Below, one piece after another: positions 24,307 to 32,732 of a stretch of 64,000 nucleotides of DNA. The stretch is taken from NCBI GenBank assembly GCA_036278755.1, contig DASUKL010000052.1:1-64000 (forward strand), written 5' to 3'. Numbering within the stretch: position 1 is the stretch's first letter; each line of letters starts with the position of its first letter. Below the pieces are notes generated by a model. That model was given only the letters and a program-made list of their open reading frames with translations. It was not told the DNA's origin and ran no database searches. The translations under genes were made by a program, and so were the position numbers. Source of the DNA: DASUKL01 sp036278755. Lineage in GTDB: Bacteria > Chloroflexota > Limnocylindria > Limnocylindrales > CSP1-4.

Positions 24307-25568
24307 CCGGGCAGATCGGCCCGCAGGAGGCTCGGCGTCGTGGTCGCTCCCAGGAGGCGGCGGAAGCGGGGCACGGCGAGGGTGCGCCCGTCGAGGCCAG
24401 ACCAGGCCTGGACCAGCCTGGCCCCGCCGGCGTAGCCGAAGAGGGCCGTGCCGAAGGTGCCCGCCGTGCGGGTCCGGGCCCTGGCCCGCTCTGGGTCGAG
24501 GCAGATCTCGTCCACCAGCCAGCGGACGACCTCGTCCGGCGAAGCGCCCGCCTCGTGGATGCGCAGGGCCGCATCGGCGCCCGCGGCGATGCCTCGTTCC
24601 CGGAGGCACTGGACCTGCGCGGCCGTCTCCGCGTCGGTCCCCACGCCCGCCAACCCGGCAGCCCCGGCGATATGCCGGTAGGCATCGGCCAGGAGGTCGG
24701 GCGGGAGCAGCATCTGGGTGCCGGCCACGGCCAGGCCCTCGCTCAGGTATTCCTCGGGCGTGCCGATCAGCACGATCGTGGCCTCGACCCAGCCTCGGCC
24801 CTCCACCCGTTCCGTCTCGCGGGCGGCATAGTCGAGGTGATGCCCGGCGTAGGTCTCGTGGGCCAGCGTGTCGACCAGCTCGGGCAGCTGGCGGGGCAGG
24901 TCGGCCGAGATGTCGATGCGGGTCCGCAGCCCGCCCAGGAACTCGGCCGCGCCGGCCGAACGGGCACCGGTCACGACGTGGCTCTCGACCGTCTCGCCGT
25001 CCGGCAGGGCCGCCTCGCCGATGGCCCCGGCCACCGTGTCGCGGATCCAAGGCAGGGCAGCCTCCAGGGCTGCCCCGAGCCGCCCGGGGGCGACGATCCA
25101 GCGGGCGTCCCACTCGGCCAGCCGCCGTCGGAGCGGCCCCCGGCCCGGCACCAGCTGCTCCAGCCCGTCGCGCATCTCGACCCAGGCCTCCTCGGGCGTA
25201 TCGGCTGGCTCGTCGTCGAGCGCGGCGCGGATGCGCTGGCGATAGCCCAGTGGCGCACCGGCCGCGACCCGGGCTCGGGTCTCGAGGGCCATGAGCTGGC
25301 GTTCGAGCCAGGCCGCACGATCATGTTCGGCGACCTCCTGGGGGACGCGCGAACGTAGTTCGGCGGCATCGTCCGCCAGGCGCTCAGGTGACGGCAGGGG
25401 CTCGAGCTCGGCCCGGGCCTTCAGCTCGGCCGGCCCGAAGTAGGCGTCGATGAGCCCTGGGGCGTGCTGGTCCAGGCGGAGGGCCAGGAGCAGGTAGTCA
25501 CGAGCGACGGCGTCCGGCTCCGGCACGCTGCGCTCACCCCCGACCGCCGGGACACGAGCCCTGGTCAT
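24303..25568 (-). CDS. DUF885-like putative metallopeptidase
   Basis: A 421-aa mostly helical protein. H237-E238-T-Y-A-G-H243-H244 resembles the HExxxGHH-type zinc site of DUF885 proteins, followed by EYLSEGLAVAG, which could supply the third ligand. The DUF885 family includes uncharacterised peptidase-like proteins of about 550 aa, so this one is shorter. There is no signal peptide. ATG 25568 follows a G-rich segment (GGGGGGA) suited as a ribosome site; an upstream start at 25598 is possible but would overlap the preceding gene by 14 bp. A substrate cannot be inferred. Confidence 0.65.
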   Translation of the reverse strand: MTRARVPAVGGERSVPEPDAVARDYLLLALRLDQHAPGLIDAYFGPAELKARAELEPLPSPERLADDAAELRSRVPQEVAEHDRAAWLERQLMALETRARVAAGAPLGYRQRIRAALDDEPADTPEEAWVEMRDGLEQLVPGRGPLRRRLAEWDARWIVAPGRLGAALEAALPWIRDTVAGAIGEAALPDGETVESHVVTGARSAGAAEFLGGLRTRIDISADLPRQLPELVDTLAHETYAGHHLDYAARETERVEGRGWVEATIVLIGTPEEYLSEGLAVAGTQMLLPPDLLADAYRHIAGAAGLAGVGTDAETAAQVQCLRERGIAAGADAALRIHEAGASPDEVVRWLVDEICLDPERARARTRTAGTFGTALFGYAGGARLVQAWSGLDGRTLAVPRFRRLLGATTTPSLLRADLPG

Positions 25569-25584
25569 GGTTCCCCCCTCCCCC

Positions 25585-25911
25585 TCAGCGGTCCTCACCC
25601 ACGAAGGGCATGCCTTGCTCGGCGACGGCCTTGAGGCTCATCCGCAGCGCCGCCGTCTTCTGTTCGGCCACCTCGCGCACGTAGGCCGCCTCCTCGTCCG
25701 GCGTCATCGATCGGCCGCGGACACGCCCTTTGGGCCGACCGACGGACAACCACGCCAGATGGTAGCGGTCCATGGGACCCCATGCCGAGGCCAGGAGGTC
25801 GTCGCTGAGCTGCAGCCAGAGGCGCAAGGCGCCCAGGCTGGGGCTGGTCTGGAGGCGCTGGCCCTCGTCGATGAGCTGGTGCGTGTGGGCGATGAGCTCG
25901 TCGCGGGTCAT
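25585..25911 (-). CDS. Hypothetical protein
   Basis: A 108-aa soluble, charged, helical protein with no recognised domain. The sequence around LRLWLQLSDDLLASAWGPMDRYHLAWLSVGRPKGRVRGRSM and PDEEAAYVREVAEQKTAALR has plausible amphipathic helices. It sits 16 nt upstream of the putative metallopeptidase on the same strand and 49 nt after the aminotransferase stop, so it is probably in the same transcript. Codon use resembles neighbouring genes. Confidence 0.55.
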   Translation of the reverse strand: MTRDELIAHTHQLIDEGQRLQTSPSLGALRLWLQLSDDLLASAWGPMDRYHLAWLSVGRPKGRVRGRSMTPDEEAAYVREVAEQKTAALRMSLKAVAEQGMPFVGEDR

Positions 25912-25937
25912 CGGGCCTCACGGGCCATCGCGCCGTG

Positions 25938-25973
25938 CGGGATCATCGGACTCTCCGGGATCATCGGGCGACC
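25938..25973. repeat. 18-bp direct repeat over an aminotransferase stop codon
   Basis: CGGGATCATCGG occurs at 25938 and again at 25956, exactly 18 bp apart. The second copy contains the TGA stop (minus strand) of the class IV aminotransferase, and the first repeats the same TGA in frame 18 bp downstream, giving a back-up stop. Confidence 0.6.
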
Positions 25974-26833
25974 CGCCGGTCCTGCCAGGCGCGCCGGGTC
26001 CAGGGGCCCGGCCGGCCATCGCCCAGGGGGCGGCCCTCGAACCGGGTCACGGGCAGGACGCCGGCCACACTGCTGGACAGGAAGGCCTCGTCCGCCTCGT
26101 GCACCTCGCGGGTCGTGAGGAGCGTCTCGAGCGGCCGCAGGCCCACCTTGGCGGCCCAGGCCAGCAGCCAGCTTCGGGTCGTCCCGGCCAGGATCCCGCA
26201 GCCTAGCGAGGGCGTGGCCAGCTCCTCGCCCCGGACGAGGAAGAGGTTGGCACTCGTGGCCTCGGCCACGTAGCCGTCGAGGGTCAGGAAGAGGGCATCG
26301 TCGGCACCCGCCCGCTGGGCCTCCAGGCGGGCGAAGACGTGATCGGCCCGGCTGACGATCTTGAGGCCGGCCAGCGGGCTCTCCGGGTCGCGACGCACGC
26401 TGCTGACGGTGAGGCGGATGCCGCGTTCGAACCGCTCCGCGTCGGGCGGCAGGTGGGGCCAAGCCTGGACCACGATCGTCGGCCGTGCCGCCCCGGGGGC
26501 CGGCAGGATGGCGCGCTCGCGGATCGCGCCCCGGCTGACCGTGATCCTGATGGCCGCCTCCTGGTCAGGGGCAGCCAACTCGTCCGCGCGCAACAGCTCG
26601 CGGATGGCGTCCGCCAGGGTGGCCTCCAGGTCGGCCGGCAGATCGATGGCCAGCCCCTCGGCCGAGTGGCGCAGACGGACCACGTGCTCGTCCAGCTCGA
26701 CGGCCTGGCCGTCCCGTGCGTGGAGCGTCTCGAAGACCCCGTCGCCGAGCTGGAAGCCGCGGTCGAAGGCGGAGAGGTGTCGTTCCTCGGCCGACCGAAG
26801 GGCGCCGTCGACCCACACATGCGTCGCTGCCAT
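25961..26833 (-). CDS. Class IV aminotransferase (PabC/D-amino-acid/branched-chain type)
   Basis: A 290-aa fold-type IV PLP enzyme. The start WVDGALRSAEERHLSAFDRGFQLGDGVFETL is the family signature; K158 in GLKIVSRAD binds PLP; EATSANLFLVRGEELATPSLGCGILAGTTR contains the PLP Glu and phosphate loop. The region resembles aminodeoxychorismate lyase (PabC) and D-alanine aminotransferase and does not decide between them. No pabA/pabB homologue is adjacent. ATG 26833 faces a divergent serine hydrolase 119 nt away. Confidence 0.88.
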   Translation of the reverse strand: MAATHVWVDGALRSAEERHLSAFDRGFQLGDGVFETLHARDGQAVELDEHVVRLRHSAEGLAIDLPADLEATLADAIRELLRADELAAPDQEAAIRITVSRGAIRERAILPAPGAARPTIVVQAWPHLPPDAERFERGIRLTVSSVRRDPESPLAGLKIVSRADHVFARLEAQRAGADDALFLTLDGYVAEATSANLFLVRGEELATPSLGCGILAGTTRSWLLAWAAKVGLRPLETLLTTREVHEADEAFLSSSVAGVLPVTRFEGRPLGDGRPGPWTRRAWQDRRVAR

Positions 26834-26952
26834 GACGGCGACATCATCCCATCGCGAGCCTTCGGCCTACCTGCTAGCGAGGCTTCGGCCCACCTGCGGG
26901 CGAGGTTTCGGGCCCACCTGCGCGTCCGCGGCCCGAGGGCCAAGATGGCGGC

Positions 26953-28062
26953 GTGACGAGCTTCGGCGCCCGCGGTGCGCTGCCGACGGCCGCTCTCGAA
27001 CCTGCCTTCGCGGCCGTCGCCCGGCAGCTCGCGTCGACCGGCGCCAGCGCCGCGGTGTGGGCCGTGGCCGATGCCCAGGGCATCGTCCGGGCCCAGGCCT
27101 TCGGGCGACGCGGCGACCGGGTCACCCCGGAAACGCGGTTCATGATCGCCTCGATCACCAAACCGATGCTCGGCGCGGCGGTCATGCAGCTGGCCGACGA
27201 AGGGCGCCTCGACGTCTACCGGCCGGTCCACGACCTGCTGCCCGGCTTCCACCCGCCGCCCGCGGCCCCGGGTGAGCCGGGTGGCGAGGCCATCACCCCC
27301 TGGCACATCCTGACCCACACCTCGGGCATCCCCGAGCTGGGGGCGGCCGAGATGCTTCACGACCGGCCCTCGGCCGAACGGATCCTGGAGCGGGCCTGCA
27401 CCCGCCGCCTCGAGTTCGCCCCGGGCACGCGCTACGCCTACGTCTCGGTCTCGTTCTACGTCCTGGCCGAGCTGCTCCACCGCCTCGAGGGTCGGCCCTA
27501 CGCGGAGGTCCTTGGGCGCCGGGTCTTCGATCCGCTGGGCATGGCCGAGACCGGGTTCGCCGTGCCGCCCCAGCCGCGGGCCCGGGTCCACGACTTCGGG
27601 CCGCCGGCGCCGCTCAACGCGATCTACCTGCGGCTCTTCGCTCGCCGCGAGATGCCCGGCGGCGGGCTGTGGTCGAGCCTGAGCGACGTCGTCCGCTTCG
27701 GCCAGGCCTTCCTCGCCGACGCGCCGTCGCCGCTCCTCGGCGGGCCGGCCATGGCCCTCATGACGAGTGAGCAGACGCACGGCATCCCCGAGGGCGACCC
27801 GCCGCTCGAGCCCTATTACGCCCTGGCCTGGAACAAGTCGGGCCTCCGTCCCGAGCGGCCGGGCGGGCCCGGGGTCATCGACCACGGCGCCGCGACCGGC
27901 AGCTGCCTGTGGGTCGACCGCGACCACGGCTTCCTGATCTGCTTCCTCATGAATCGCTGGACCGCGGGGCGAACGTGGTCGCTGCCCGCGGTCCGGACGA
28001 TCTATGACGCGCTGGGCCTACCGACGGGGGCCTCCGACGCGACCGCCGCAGGCACCCGCTAG
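26953..28062 (+). CDS. Serine hydrolase of the beta-lactamase/class C family
   Basis: A 369-aa penicillin-binding-protein-like hydrolase. The catalytic triad motifs are S67-I-T-K70 (SxxK), Y163-V-S165 (YxS), and H-G-A in IDHGAATGS in place of KTG. Family members are esterases, D-aminopeptidases or beta-lactamases, and the HxG variant is usual for the esterase-like ones. There is no signal peptide, so it is probably cytoplasmic. The GTG start follows an upstream region with no SD-like sequence. Confidence 0.88.
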   Translation: MTSFGARGALPTAALEPAFAAVARQLASTGASAAVWAVADAQGIVRAQAFGRRGDRVTPETRFMIASITKPMLGAAVMQLADEGRLDVYRPVHDLLPGFHPPPAAPGEPGGEAITPWHILTHTSGIPELGAAEMLHDRPSAERILERACTRRLEFAPGTRYAYVSVSFYVLAELLHRLEGRPYAEVLGRRVFDPLGMAETGFAVPPQPRARVHDFGPPAPLNAIYLRLFARREMPGGGLWSSLSDVVRFGQAFLADAPSPLLGGPAMALMTSEQTHGIPEGDPPLEPYYALAWNKSGLRPERPGGPGVIDHGAATGSCLWVDRDHGFLICFLMNRWTAGRTWSLPAVRTIYDALGLPTGASDATAAGTR

Positions 28063-28070
28063 GCCGAGCC

Positions 28071-28910
28071 TCAGCGCTCGATGGGCACCCCGACCATGGA
28101 GCCCCATTCGGTCCACGAACCGTCGTAGTTGCGGACGCGGGGGTAGCCCAGCAGCTCGTGCAGGACGAACCAGCTGTGGCTCGACCGCTCGCCGATGCGG
28201 CAGTAGGCGATGATGTCCCGATCGGGCGTCACGCCCTTGGCCTCGTAGAGCGACTTCAACTCATCGGGGCTCTTGAAGCGCCCGTCCTCGGCCACGGCCT
28301 GCGACCAGGGGACCGAGGCCGCCCCGGGGATGTGCCCGCCGCGCTGGGCCGTCTCGGACAGTCCGGGAGGGGCCAGCACCTCGCCGCTGAACTCGGCCGG
28401 CGAGCGGACGTCGACCAGGGCCAGGGTGGCGTCACCGATGCGCGGCAGGATGTCGTCGCGGAAGGCGCGCAGGGCGAAGTCGGGCTGCGAGACCGTGATC
28501 GAGCCCGCGGGGTGCGATGGCGCGTCCACGGTCAGCGGCAGGGCCTTGTCCAGCCACAGCTTGCGGCCGCCGTCGAGCAGCGAGACGTTCTCGATGCCGT
28601 GCAGCCGGAGCTGCCAGTAGGCCCAGGCGGCGAACCAGTTGCTGTTGTCGCCGTAGAGGACGATGTGGGTGTCATCGTCCACGCCGGCCGCCCGCAGGAG
28701 AGCCTGGAGGTCCTCGGTGCTGGCCAGGTCGCGGCGCAGGCCGTCGGCCAGCTGGCTCGTCCAGTCCCAGCCCACGGCGCCTGGGATGTGCCCCTGGTCG
28801 TAGGCGGTCGTGTCGACGTCCACTTCGATGAAGCGGACCTTGGGGTCGTCGAGATGCTCTCGGGCCCAATCCGCCGTGACGAGCGGCTGGGTCGCGATCG
28901 ATGTGGTCAT
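28071..28910 (-). CDS. sseA: Thiosulfate/3-mercaptopyruvate sulfurtransferase
   Basis: A 279-aa tandem rhodanese. The N-terminal domain is inactive, with D88-N-S-N instead of Cys at the equivalent loop. The C-terminal domain has active C237 in IAYCRIGERSSHSWF. The CRIGE loop is like that of actinobacterial thiosulfate sulfurtransferases. It transfers sulfane sulfur to cyanide or thiols in the cytoplasm. A GGATCC-type ribosome site precedes ATG 28910; it seems to be a single-gene unit. Confidence 0.9.
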   Translation of the reverse strand: MTTSIATQPLVTADWAREHLDDPKVRFIEVDVDTTAYDQGHIPGAVGWDWTSQLADGLRRDLASTEDLQALLRAAGVDDDTHIVLYGDNSNWFAAWAYWQLRLHGIENVSLLDGGRKLWLDKALPLTVDAPSHPAGSITVSQPDFALRAFRDDILPRIGDATLALVDVRSPAEFSGEVLAPPGLSETAQRGGHIPGAASVPWSQAVAEDGRFKSPDELKSLYEAKGVTPDRDIIAYCRIGERSSHSWFVLHELLGYPRVRNYDGSWTEWGSMVGVPIER

Positions 28911-29075
28911 GGGGATCCTTCTGATGGGCGCGGCCGTGCGGGATGGGCGCGGCTGCGCAGCGGGGAGGCCGGCGCGGAGGTCAGCGGGCGACGTGGGCCC
29001 GCCAGAGACATCTACATCGACCGCCGATCCGCGGCAGGAGGTCGGTGCGGCGAGGCCGGACGGGGGGTGTGCGGG

Positions 29076-29492
29076 TCACGGTATGGCCCCCTCCTCCACG
29101 GCGAATGTGCGCAGCCGCTCGCGGCACGCACCCACCAGCCGCTCGGTCTGGCTGATCATCCAGGCGTCGACCCGGGTCGTGTCCTCGAGGGTCACCGTCT
29201 CGCCGGCGGCGTCCCGGCCGAACTCGATGCCCGACGTATTGCGGAAGTCGATCATCCAGTTGGACTGCAGCTGGACCAGCGTCTCGACCACCACGCGGCG
29301 GTCGAACGACCAGTCGACGTACTCGCTGTTGAGCCGGTCGACGATGTCCCGCAGGCGGACCGGCGTGCCGCGGGGGATGCGGGCCACGAGGTGGGCCACG
29401 CGCAGCCGGGCGAACGGATCGCCGGACTGGGCGATCTGCGGCGGCGAGATGTTCGGGTCGGGGAGACCGCTGGTCTCCCGGAGGGGCAGCAC
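29076..29492 (-). CDS. Hypothetical protein with winged-helix-like region
   Basis: A 138-aa protein of unknown role. The segment FARLRVAHLVARIPRGTPVRLRDIVDRLNSEYVDWSF, followed by RRVVVETLVQLQSNWMIDF, could form a small winged helix. No cysteine cluster or catalytic motif is visible. The start is unclear: GTG 29492 precedes the conserved-looking part, while GTG 29549 gives 19 more low-complexity residues. A minus-strand TATAGT at 29591-29586 could be its promoter. It is divergent from the nitroreductase. Confidence 0.5.
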   Translation of the reverse strand: MLPLRETSGLPDPNISPPQIAQSGDPFARLRVAHLVARIPRGTPVRLRDIVDRLNSEYVDWSFDRRVVVETLVQLQSNWMIDFRNTSGIEFGRDAAGETVTLEDTTRVDAWMISQTERLVGACRERLRTFAVEEGAIP

Positions 29493-29585
29493 GGCTGGGG
29501 CAGGCCTCGTGGCTGAAGATGATCCTGGTCGGCCCGGCGCGCCCCTCACGGCCAAATCCGACCGGCCGGGTCGGGATGGGGCCCG

Positions 29586-29591
29586 ACTATA
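29586..29591 (-). promoter_or_regulatory. -10-like box upstream of the winged-helix-like gene
   Basis: Minus-strand TATAGT at 29591-29586, about 95 nt before GTG 29492. No clear -35 is seen. Confidence 0.3.
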
Positions 29592-29693
29592 CCACCGGCT
29601 CCGGGCCGAGCCCGAGGAGGCCTCCGGGCCGGGGTCCGGCCAGGCCTCCGGCTGGGCCGACCGAGGACTCCGGCGCCGGCCTTCGGGCTCCGC

Positions 29694-29699
29694 TAGGCT
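29694..29699 (+). promoter_or_regulatory. -10-like box, leaderless arrangement before nitroreductase
   Basis: TAGGCT ends 7 nt before ATG 29707, so transcription would begin close to the first codon. Confidence 0.45.
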
Positions 29700-29706
29700 C
29701 AGCGCC

Positions 29707-30228
29707 ATGGATACCTGGACCGCCATCGACTCCGTGCGGGTCGTCCGCCGCTTCGCCTCTCGACCGCTCGATGAGGCTCACCTGCGACGCATCCTCGACG
29801 CCGGCCGTCGGGCCGGCAGCTCGAAGAACCTCCAGCGCTGGGCCTTCATCTCGGTCGAGCAGCCCGATCTGCTGAGCGAGCTCGCGGGGGTAGGGCCGTA
29901 CGCTGGCCATCTCGCCGGAGCCGCCGTGGCCATCGCCCTCATCACGCCCGACCCAAGGAACGCGGACAGCCCGATGTCGGTCCTGTGGGACCTGGGTCGG
30001 GCGGCCCAGAACATGGTCCTCGCAGCCTGGGAGCTGGGCGTCGGCTCCTGCCCAGCGACGGTCTATGAACATGACCTGGCCGGCCGCCTGCTGGGCTACC
30101 CGGCCGACCGGCACTGCGAGTACATCCTGTCCTTCGGCTATCCGGCCGATCCCGAGGTGCTGGGCCGGCCGAACCGGGCCGGTGGCCGGCGCCAGCTGGC
30201 CGAGATCGTCCACCAGGAGCGCTGGTGA
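29707..30228 (+). CDS. Nitroreductase family protein
   Basis: A 173-aa flavin-dependent nitroreductase-fold protein. VRRFASRPLDEAHLRRILDAGRRAGSSKNLQRW contains the FMN phosphate-binding Arg cluster and the Ser/Asn/Gln motif, and LGRAAQNMVLAAWELGVGSCP is the second conserved block. It is short for the family (usually about 200 aa) but has both ends. It would be an FMN enzyme using NAD(P)H with an unknown acceptor. The stop overlaps the GTG of the next, broken, gene by 4 nt (GTGA). Confidence 0.88.
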   Translation: MDTWTAIDSVRVVRRFASRPLDEAHLRRILDAGRRAGSSKNLQRWAFISVEQPDLLSELAGVGPYAGHLAGAAVAIALITPDPRNADSPMSVLWDLGRAAQNMVLAAWELGVGSCPATVYEHDLAGRLLGYPADRHCEYILSFGYPADPEVLGRPNRAGGRRQLAEIVHQERW

Positions 30229-30668
30229 CCCCGAGTCCCGATACGCCTGAGCCGCCGGCGCCTGGAGCCTCCGATGCGTCCGAGCTTCCCCTGAGCCCGA
30301 GCTTCGCGCCCGACCTGCTCCAGCTCCTGTCCCATGAAGCCGAGGTCGACATCGAGACCGCTGTTCCGGACGGGCCGGCCCACCGGGCCACGATCTGAAT
30401 CGTCGTCAGCGGGGGAACGGCCTACGTGGCCTCCTACCACGGGCCGCGAGGGCGCTGGTACCGGGAGCTGCTGGGGCAGGGGAGCGGCGCGCTGCACGTC
30501 GGTGGGCGGCGCGTGCCCGTGCGCGCCGTGCCGTCACCCGCAGCGGCCGACGCGGTCGTGGGCGCCTTTCAGGCGAAGTACGCGGGCGACCCGGCCCTGC
30601 CGGCCATGGCGGAGCCCGACGTGCTGGCCACGATCCTGCGCCTCGAGCCGCTCGAAGCCGCGCCGTGA
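30225..30668 (+). pseudogene. DUF2255-like protein interrupted by in-frame TGA
   Basis: Reading from GTG 30225, coupled to the nitroreductase by GTGA, the frame encodes 57 residues ending EVDIETAVPDGPAHRATI. It then meets TGA at 30396-30398 and continues in the same frame as IVVSGGTAYVASYHGPRGRWYRELLGQG to a second TGA at 30666-30668. Both halves belong to one PNPOx/DUF2255-like split-barrel pattern, in which the segment normally reads TIWVV; the stop replaces the Trp, one base away from TGG. Thus it looks like a single nonsense mutation, a sequencing error, or readthrough. Everything else about the gene is intact. Confidence 0.75.
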
Positions 30669-30687
30669 GCCCGGAGGCGGCGGCGAG

Positions 30688-32187
30688 CTAGCCGGGTGGC
30701 TGGGTCCCGGGCCGATCCGCTGGGGTAGCCTCCGCGGGCCCGGGCTCGCCCGGCTCGCCGGAGGGCAGGACGGGCAGGGGGCGGCGAGCCTCGCCCTCGA
30801 CCGCGCCCACGCCGTAGGGCTGCCACTTGTGGGGGTCGATGAGGCGGTGGCCCTCGTGGCGTCCTCGGGCGTGGGTCTCCTCGAAGCCCTGCGGCTCGAT
30901 CCACATCCGCTCGCCCTCGAGCAGGCCCAGGACGCCCGACTGACCGGGTTCCGGCCGGGGCCGCTGGCAGGCCGCGCAGGTCGCCGGATCGTGACGCTGG
31001 TAGGTGGGCGGCTCCTCGTAGGTCGTGACGTAGCCCTCGTAGTTACGCAGCACGACCTTGTGATCCGAGTAGCTGACGAGGTAGTTGGGGTTGAGGGGGA
31101 TCTTGCCGCCGCCGCCCGGGGCGTCGATGACGTAGGTCGGCACGGCGTAGCCGCTGGTGTGGCCCCGCAGACCCTCGATGATCTCGATGCCCTTGCCGAC
31201 CGGGGTCCGGAAGTGGCCCGAACCCTCGACCAGGTCGCACTGATAAAGGTAGTAGGGCCGGACCCGGATCTCGACCAGGCGCTGGACCAGCTCCCGCTGG
31301 ATGTTGACGCAGTCGTTGACCCCGGCCAGGAGGACCGACTGGTTGCCGAGGGGGATGCCGGCGCGGGTCAGCTTGTCGCACGCGCGGGCCAGCTCGGGGG
31401 TGATCTCGTTGGCGTGGTTGACGTGGATGTTGATCCACAGGGGGTGGAACTGGCCCAGCATCTCGCACAGCTCGTCGGTGATGCGCTGGGGCAGGAAGAC
31501 GGGCACCCGCGAGCCGATGCGGATGACCTCGATGTGGGGGATCTCCCGCAGGTTGCGGATGATCGTCTCGAGCAGCTTGGGGGCCAGGGTGAGGGCGTCG
31601 CCTCCACTGATGAGGACGTCGCGCACCTGGGGCGTGCGGCGGAGGTACTCCAGCTGGGCCTCGTGCTCGCGGCGGTTGAAGTTCTGGGTCGGGTCGCCCA
31701 CGATCCGCGAGCGGGTGCAGTAGCGGCAGTAGCTGGCGCACTGGGTCGTGACCAGCATGAGGACCCGGTCCGGGTAGCGGTGGACCAGGCCGGGCACGGG
31801 CGAGTGGCGATCCTCGGCCAGGGAGTCCTCCATCATGCCCGTGAAGGCCTGGGCCTCCCGGCCGGTGGGGATGACCTGGCGACGGATGGGATCGTCGGGA
31901 TCGTGGGGGTCGATGAGGCTGATGAAGTAAGGCGTGATGTCGACCCGGAACTTGTCGGGAGCCGAGAGGCCCTCGCGCTCGTCGTCGGTCAGTTCCAGGA
32001 TCTCGGCCACCTCGTCGAGGTCATTGACCCGGTGGCTGAGCTGCCAGCGCCAGTCGTTCCACTGCTCGTCGGGCACATCGGCCCAGCGCGGTGCGCGGCG
32101 GCTGACGGCGAGCTTGCCGTCAGGGCCCAGGCGGCGGGCCGGGTCACGCTGATTGACGAAGGGGAGGAGGTCGTCGGCTTGGGTCAT
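30688..32187 (-). CDS. kamA: Lysine 2,3-aminomutase
   Basis: A 499-aa radical-SAM, PLP-dependent enzyme interconverting L-lysine and beta-lysine. The cluster motif is C150-ASYC154-RYC157, followed by the SAM-binding LISGGDALTL, and the PLP Lys is in DAPGGGGKIPLNPNY. The C-terminus carries the zinc-binding cysteines in CAACQ and a lineage-specific Pro/Glu-rich tail of about 70 residues. No beta-lysine acetyltransferase (ablB) or 5,6-aminomutase genes lie beside it, so its role (osmolyte synthesis or lysine fermentation) is open. ATG 32187 faces a divergent membrane gene. Confidence 0.93.
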   Translation of the reverse strand: MTQADDLLPFVNQRDPARRLGPDGKLAVSRRAPRWADVPDEQWNDWRWQLSHRVNDLDEVAEILELTDDEREGLSAPDKFRVDITPYFISLIDPHDPDDPIRRQVIPTGREAQAFTGMMEDSLAEDRHSPVPGLVHRYPDRVLMLVTTQCASYCRYCTRSRIVGDPTQNFNRREHEAQLEYLRRTPQVRDVLISGGDALTLAPKLLETIIRNLREIPHIEVIRIGSRVPVFLPQRITDELCEMLGQFHPLWINIHVNHANEITPELARACDKLTRAGIPLGNQSVLLAGVNDCVNIQRELVQRLVEIRVRPYYLYQCDLVEGSGHFRTPVGKGIEIIEGLRGHTSGYAVPTYVIDAPGGGGKIPLNPNYLVSYSDHKVVLRNYEGYVTTYEEPPTYQRHDPATCAACQRPRPEPGQSGVLGLLEGERMWIEPQGFEETHARGRHEGHRLIDPHKWQPYGVGAVEGEARRPLPVLPSGEPGEPGPAEATPADRPGTQPPG

Positions 32188-32191
32188 GGAT

Positions 32192-32206
32192 GCATAGTCC
32201 TTATGC
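32192..32206. promoter_or_regulatory. Short inverted repeat between divergent kamA and membrane gene
   Basis: GCATA (32192-32196) and TATGC (32202-32206) form an inverted repeat with a 5-bp spacer just upstream of the kamA ATG. It could be an operator or include a kamA -10 box; evidence is limited to the symmetry and position. Confidence 0.3.
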
Positions 32207-32240
32207 AGACTGGATACCCATGATACCGCGCGCCGTTTGC

Positions 32241-32246
32241 TAGACT
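32241..32246 (+). promoter_or_regulatory. -10 box, leaderless arrangement
   Basis: TAGACT ends 6 nt before GTG 32253. No -35 match is evident at the usual distance. Confidence 0.5.
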
Positions 32247-32252
32247 CGTGGG

Positions 32253-32675
32253 GTGAAGGTCGTCGGTTCCCTGGCCCTGGTCGGGTTCATCGTCGTCATG
32301 GCCGCCTGCCTCTTCGGCGCGTTCGTGGCCACCATCGCCCCCGGGGTCCTCGAGGCGGTGGTCATCGGCGGGCCCATCGCGGTCCTCACCGCCGGGCTCA
32401 TCGTGGTCATCGTCGGCTCGTCCGCCCTCAGCCCGCAGCACCGGGCCAGCGCCTGGGCTCGAGCCGTGACGAACGTCAACATGAAGTACCTCTTCGGCCT
32501 GGGCATCATCGTCTGGATGGTGTACATGGCCGCCGTCCACCTCGTCGTGCCGGCGATCAACACCCCCGGCGGCTACAGCGGCTCGGCCAACGCCGAGGGC
32601 GGTCTGGCCTTCGTGGGCCTGCTGGCCGGGGTCTTCATCTTCCTCGGCTTCATCTGGGCGGTCATCGGGGAATAG
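32253..32675 (+). CDS. Small four-helix membrane protein
   Basis: A 140-aa protein with four predicted membrane helices (about 3-25, 32-52, 75-97, 117-138) and no identifiable family. A charged cytoplasmic loop (SPQHRASAWARAVTNVNMK) lies between helices two and three. It starts at GTG immediately after a TAGACT box and is transcribed divergently from kamA. It could be an auxiliary transport or stress-related protein; nothing more specific is supported. Confidence 0.7.
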   Translation: MKVVGSLALVGFIVVMAACLFGAFVATIAPGVLEAVVIGGPIAVLTAGLIVVIVGSSALSPQHRASAWARAVTNVNMKYLFGLGIIVWMVYMAAVHLVVPAINTPGGYSGSANAEGGLAFVGLLAGVFIFLGFIWAVIGE

Positions 32676-32732
32676 CCCCGGCGGGGGAGCGGCCCGGCCG
32701 GACTGCTGGGCCGGGGCTCGTCGCTCGGCCGG

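Noticed and set aside
30225..30668. TGA read as Trp or selenocysteine genome-wide
   Set aside because: Dozens of genes in the window end normally at TGA at family-typical lengths, and no selenocysteine element is apparent, so a local nonsense codon or sequencing error is simpler.
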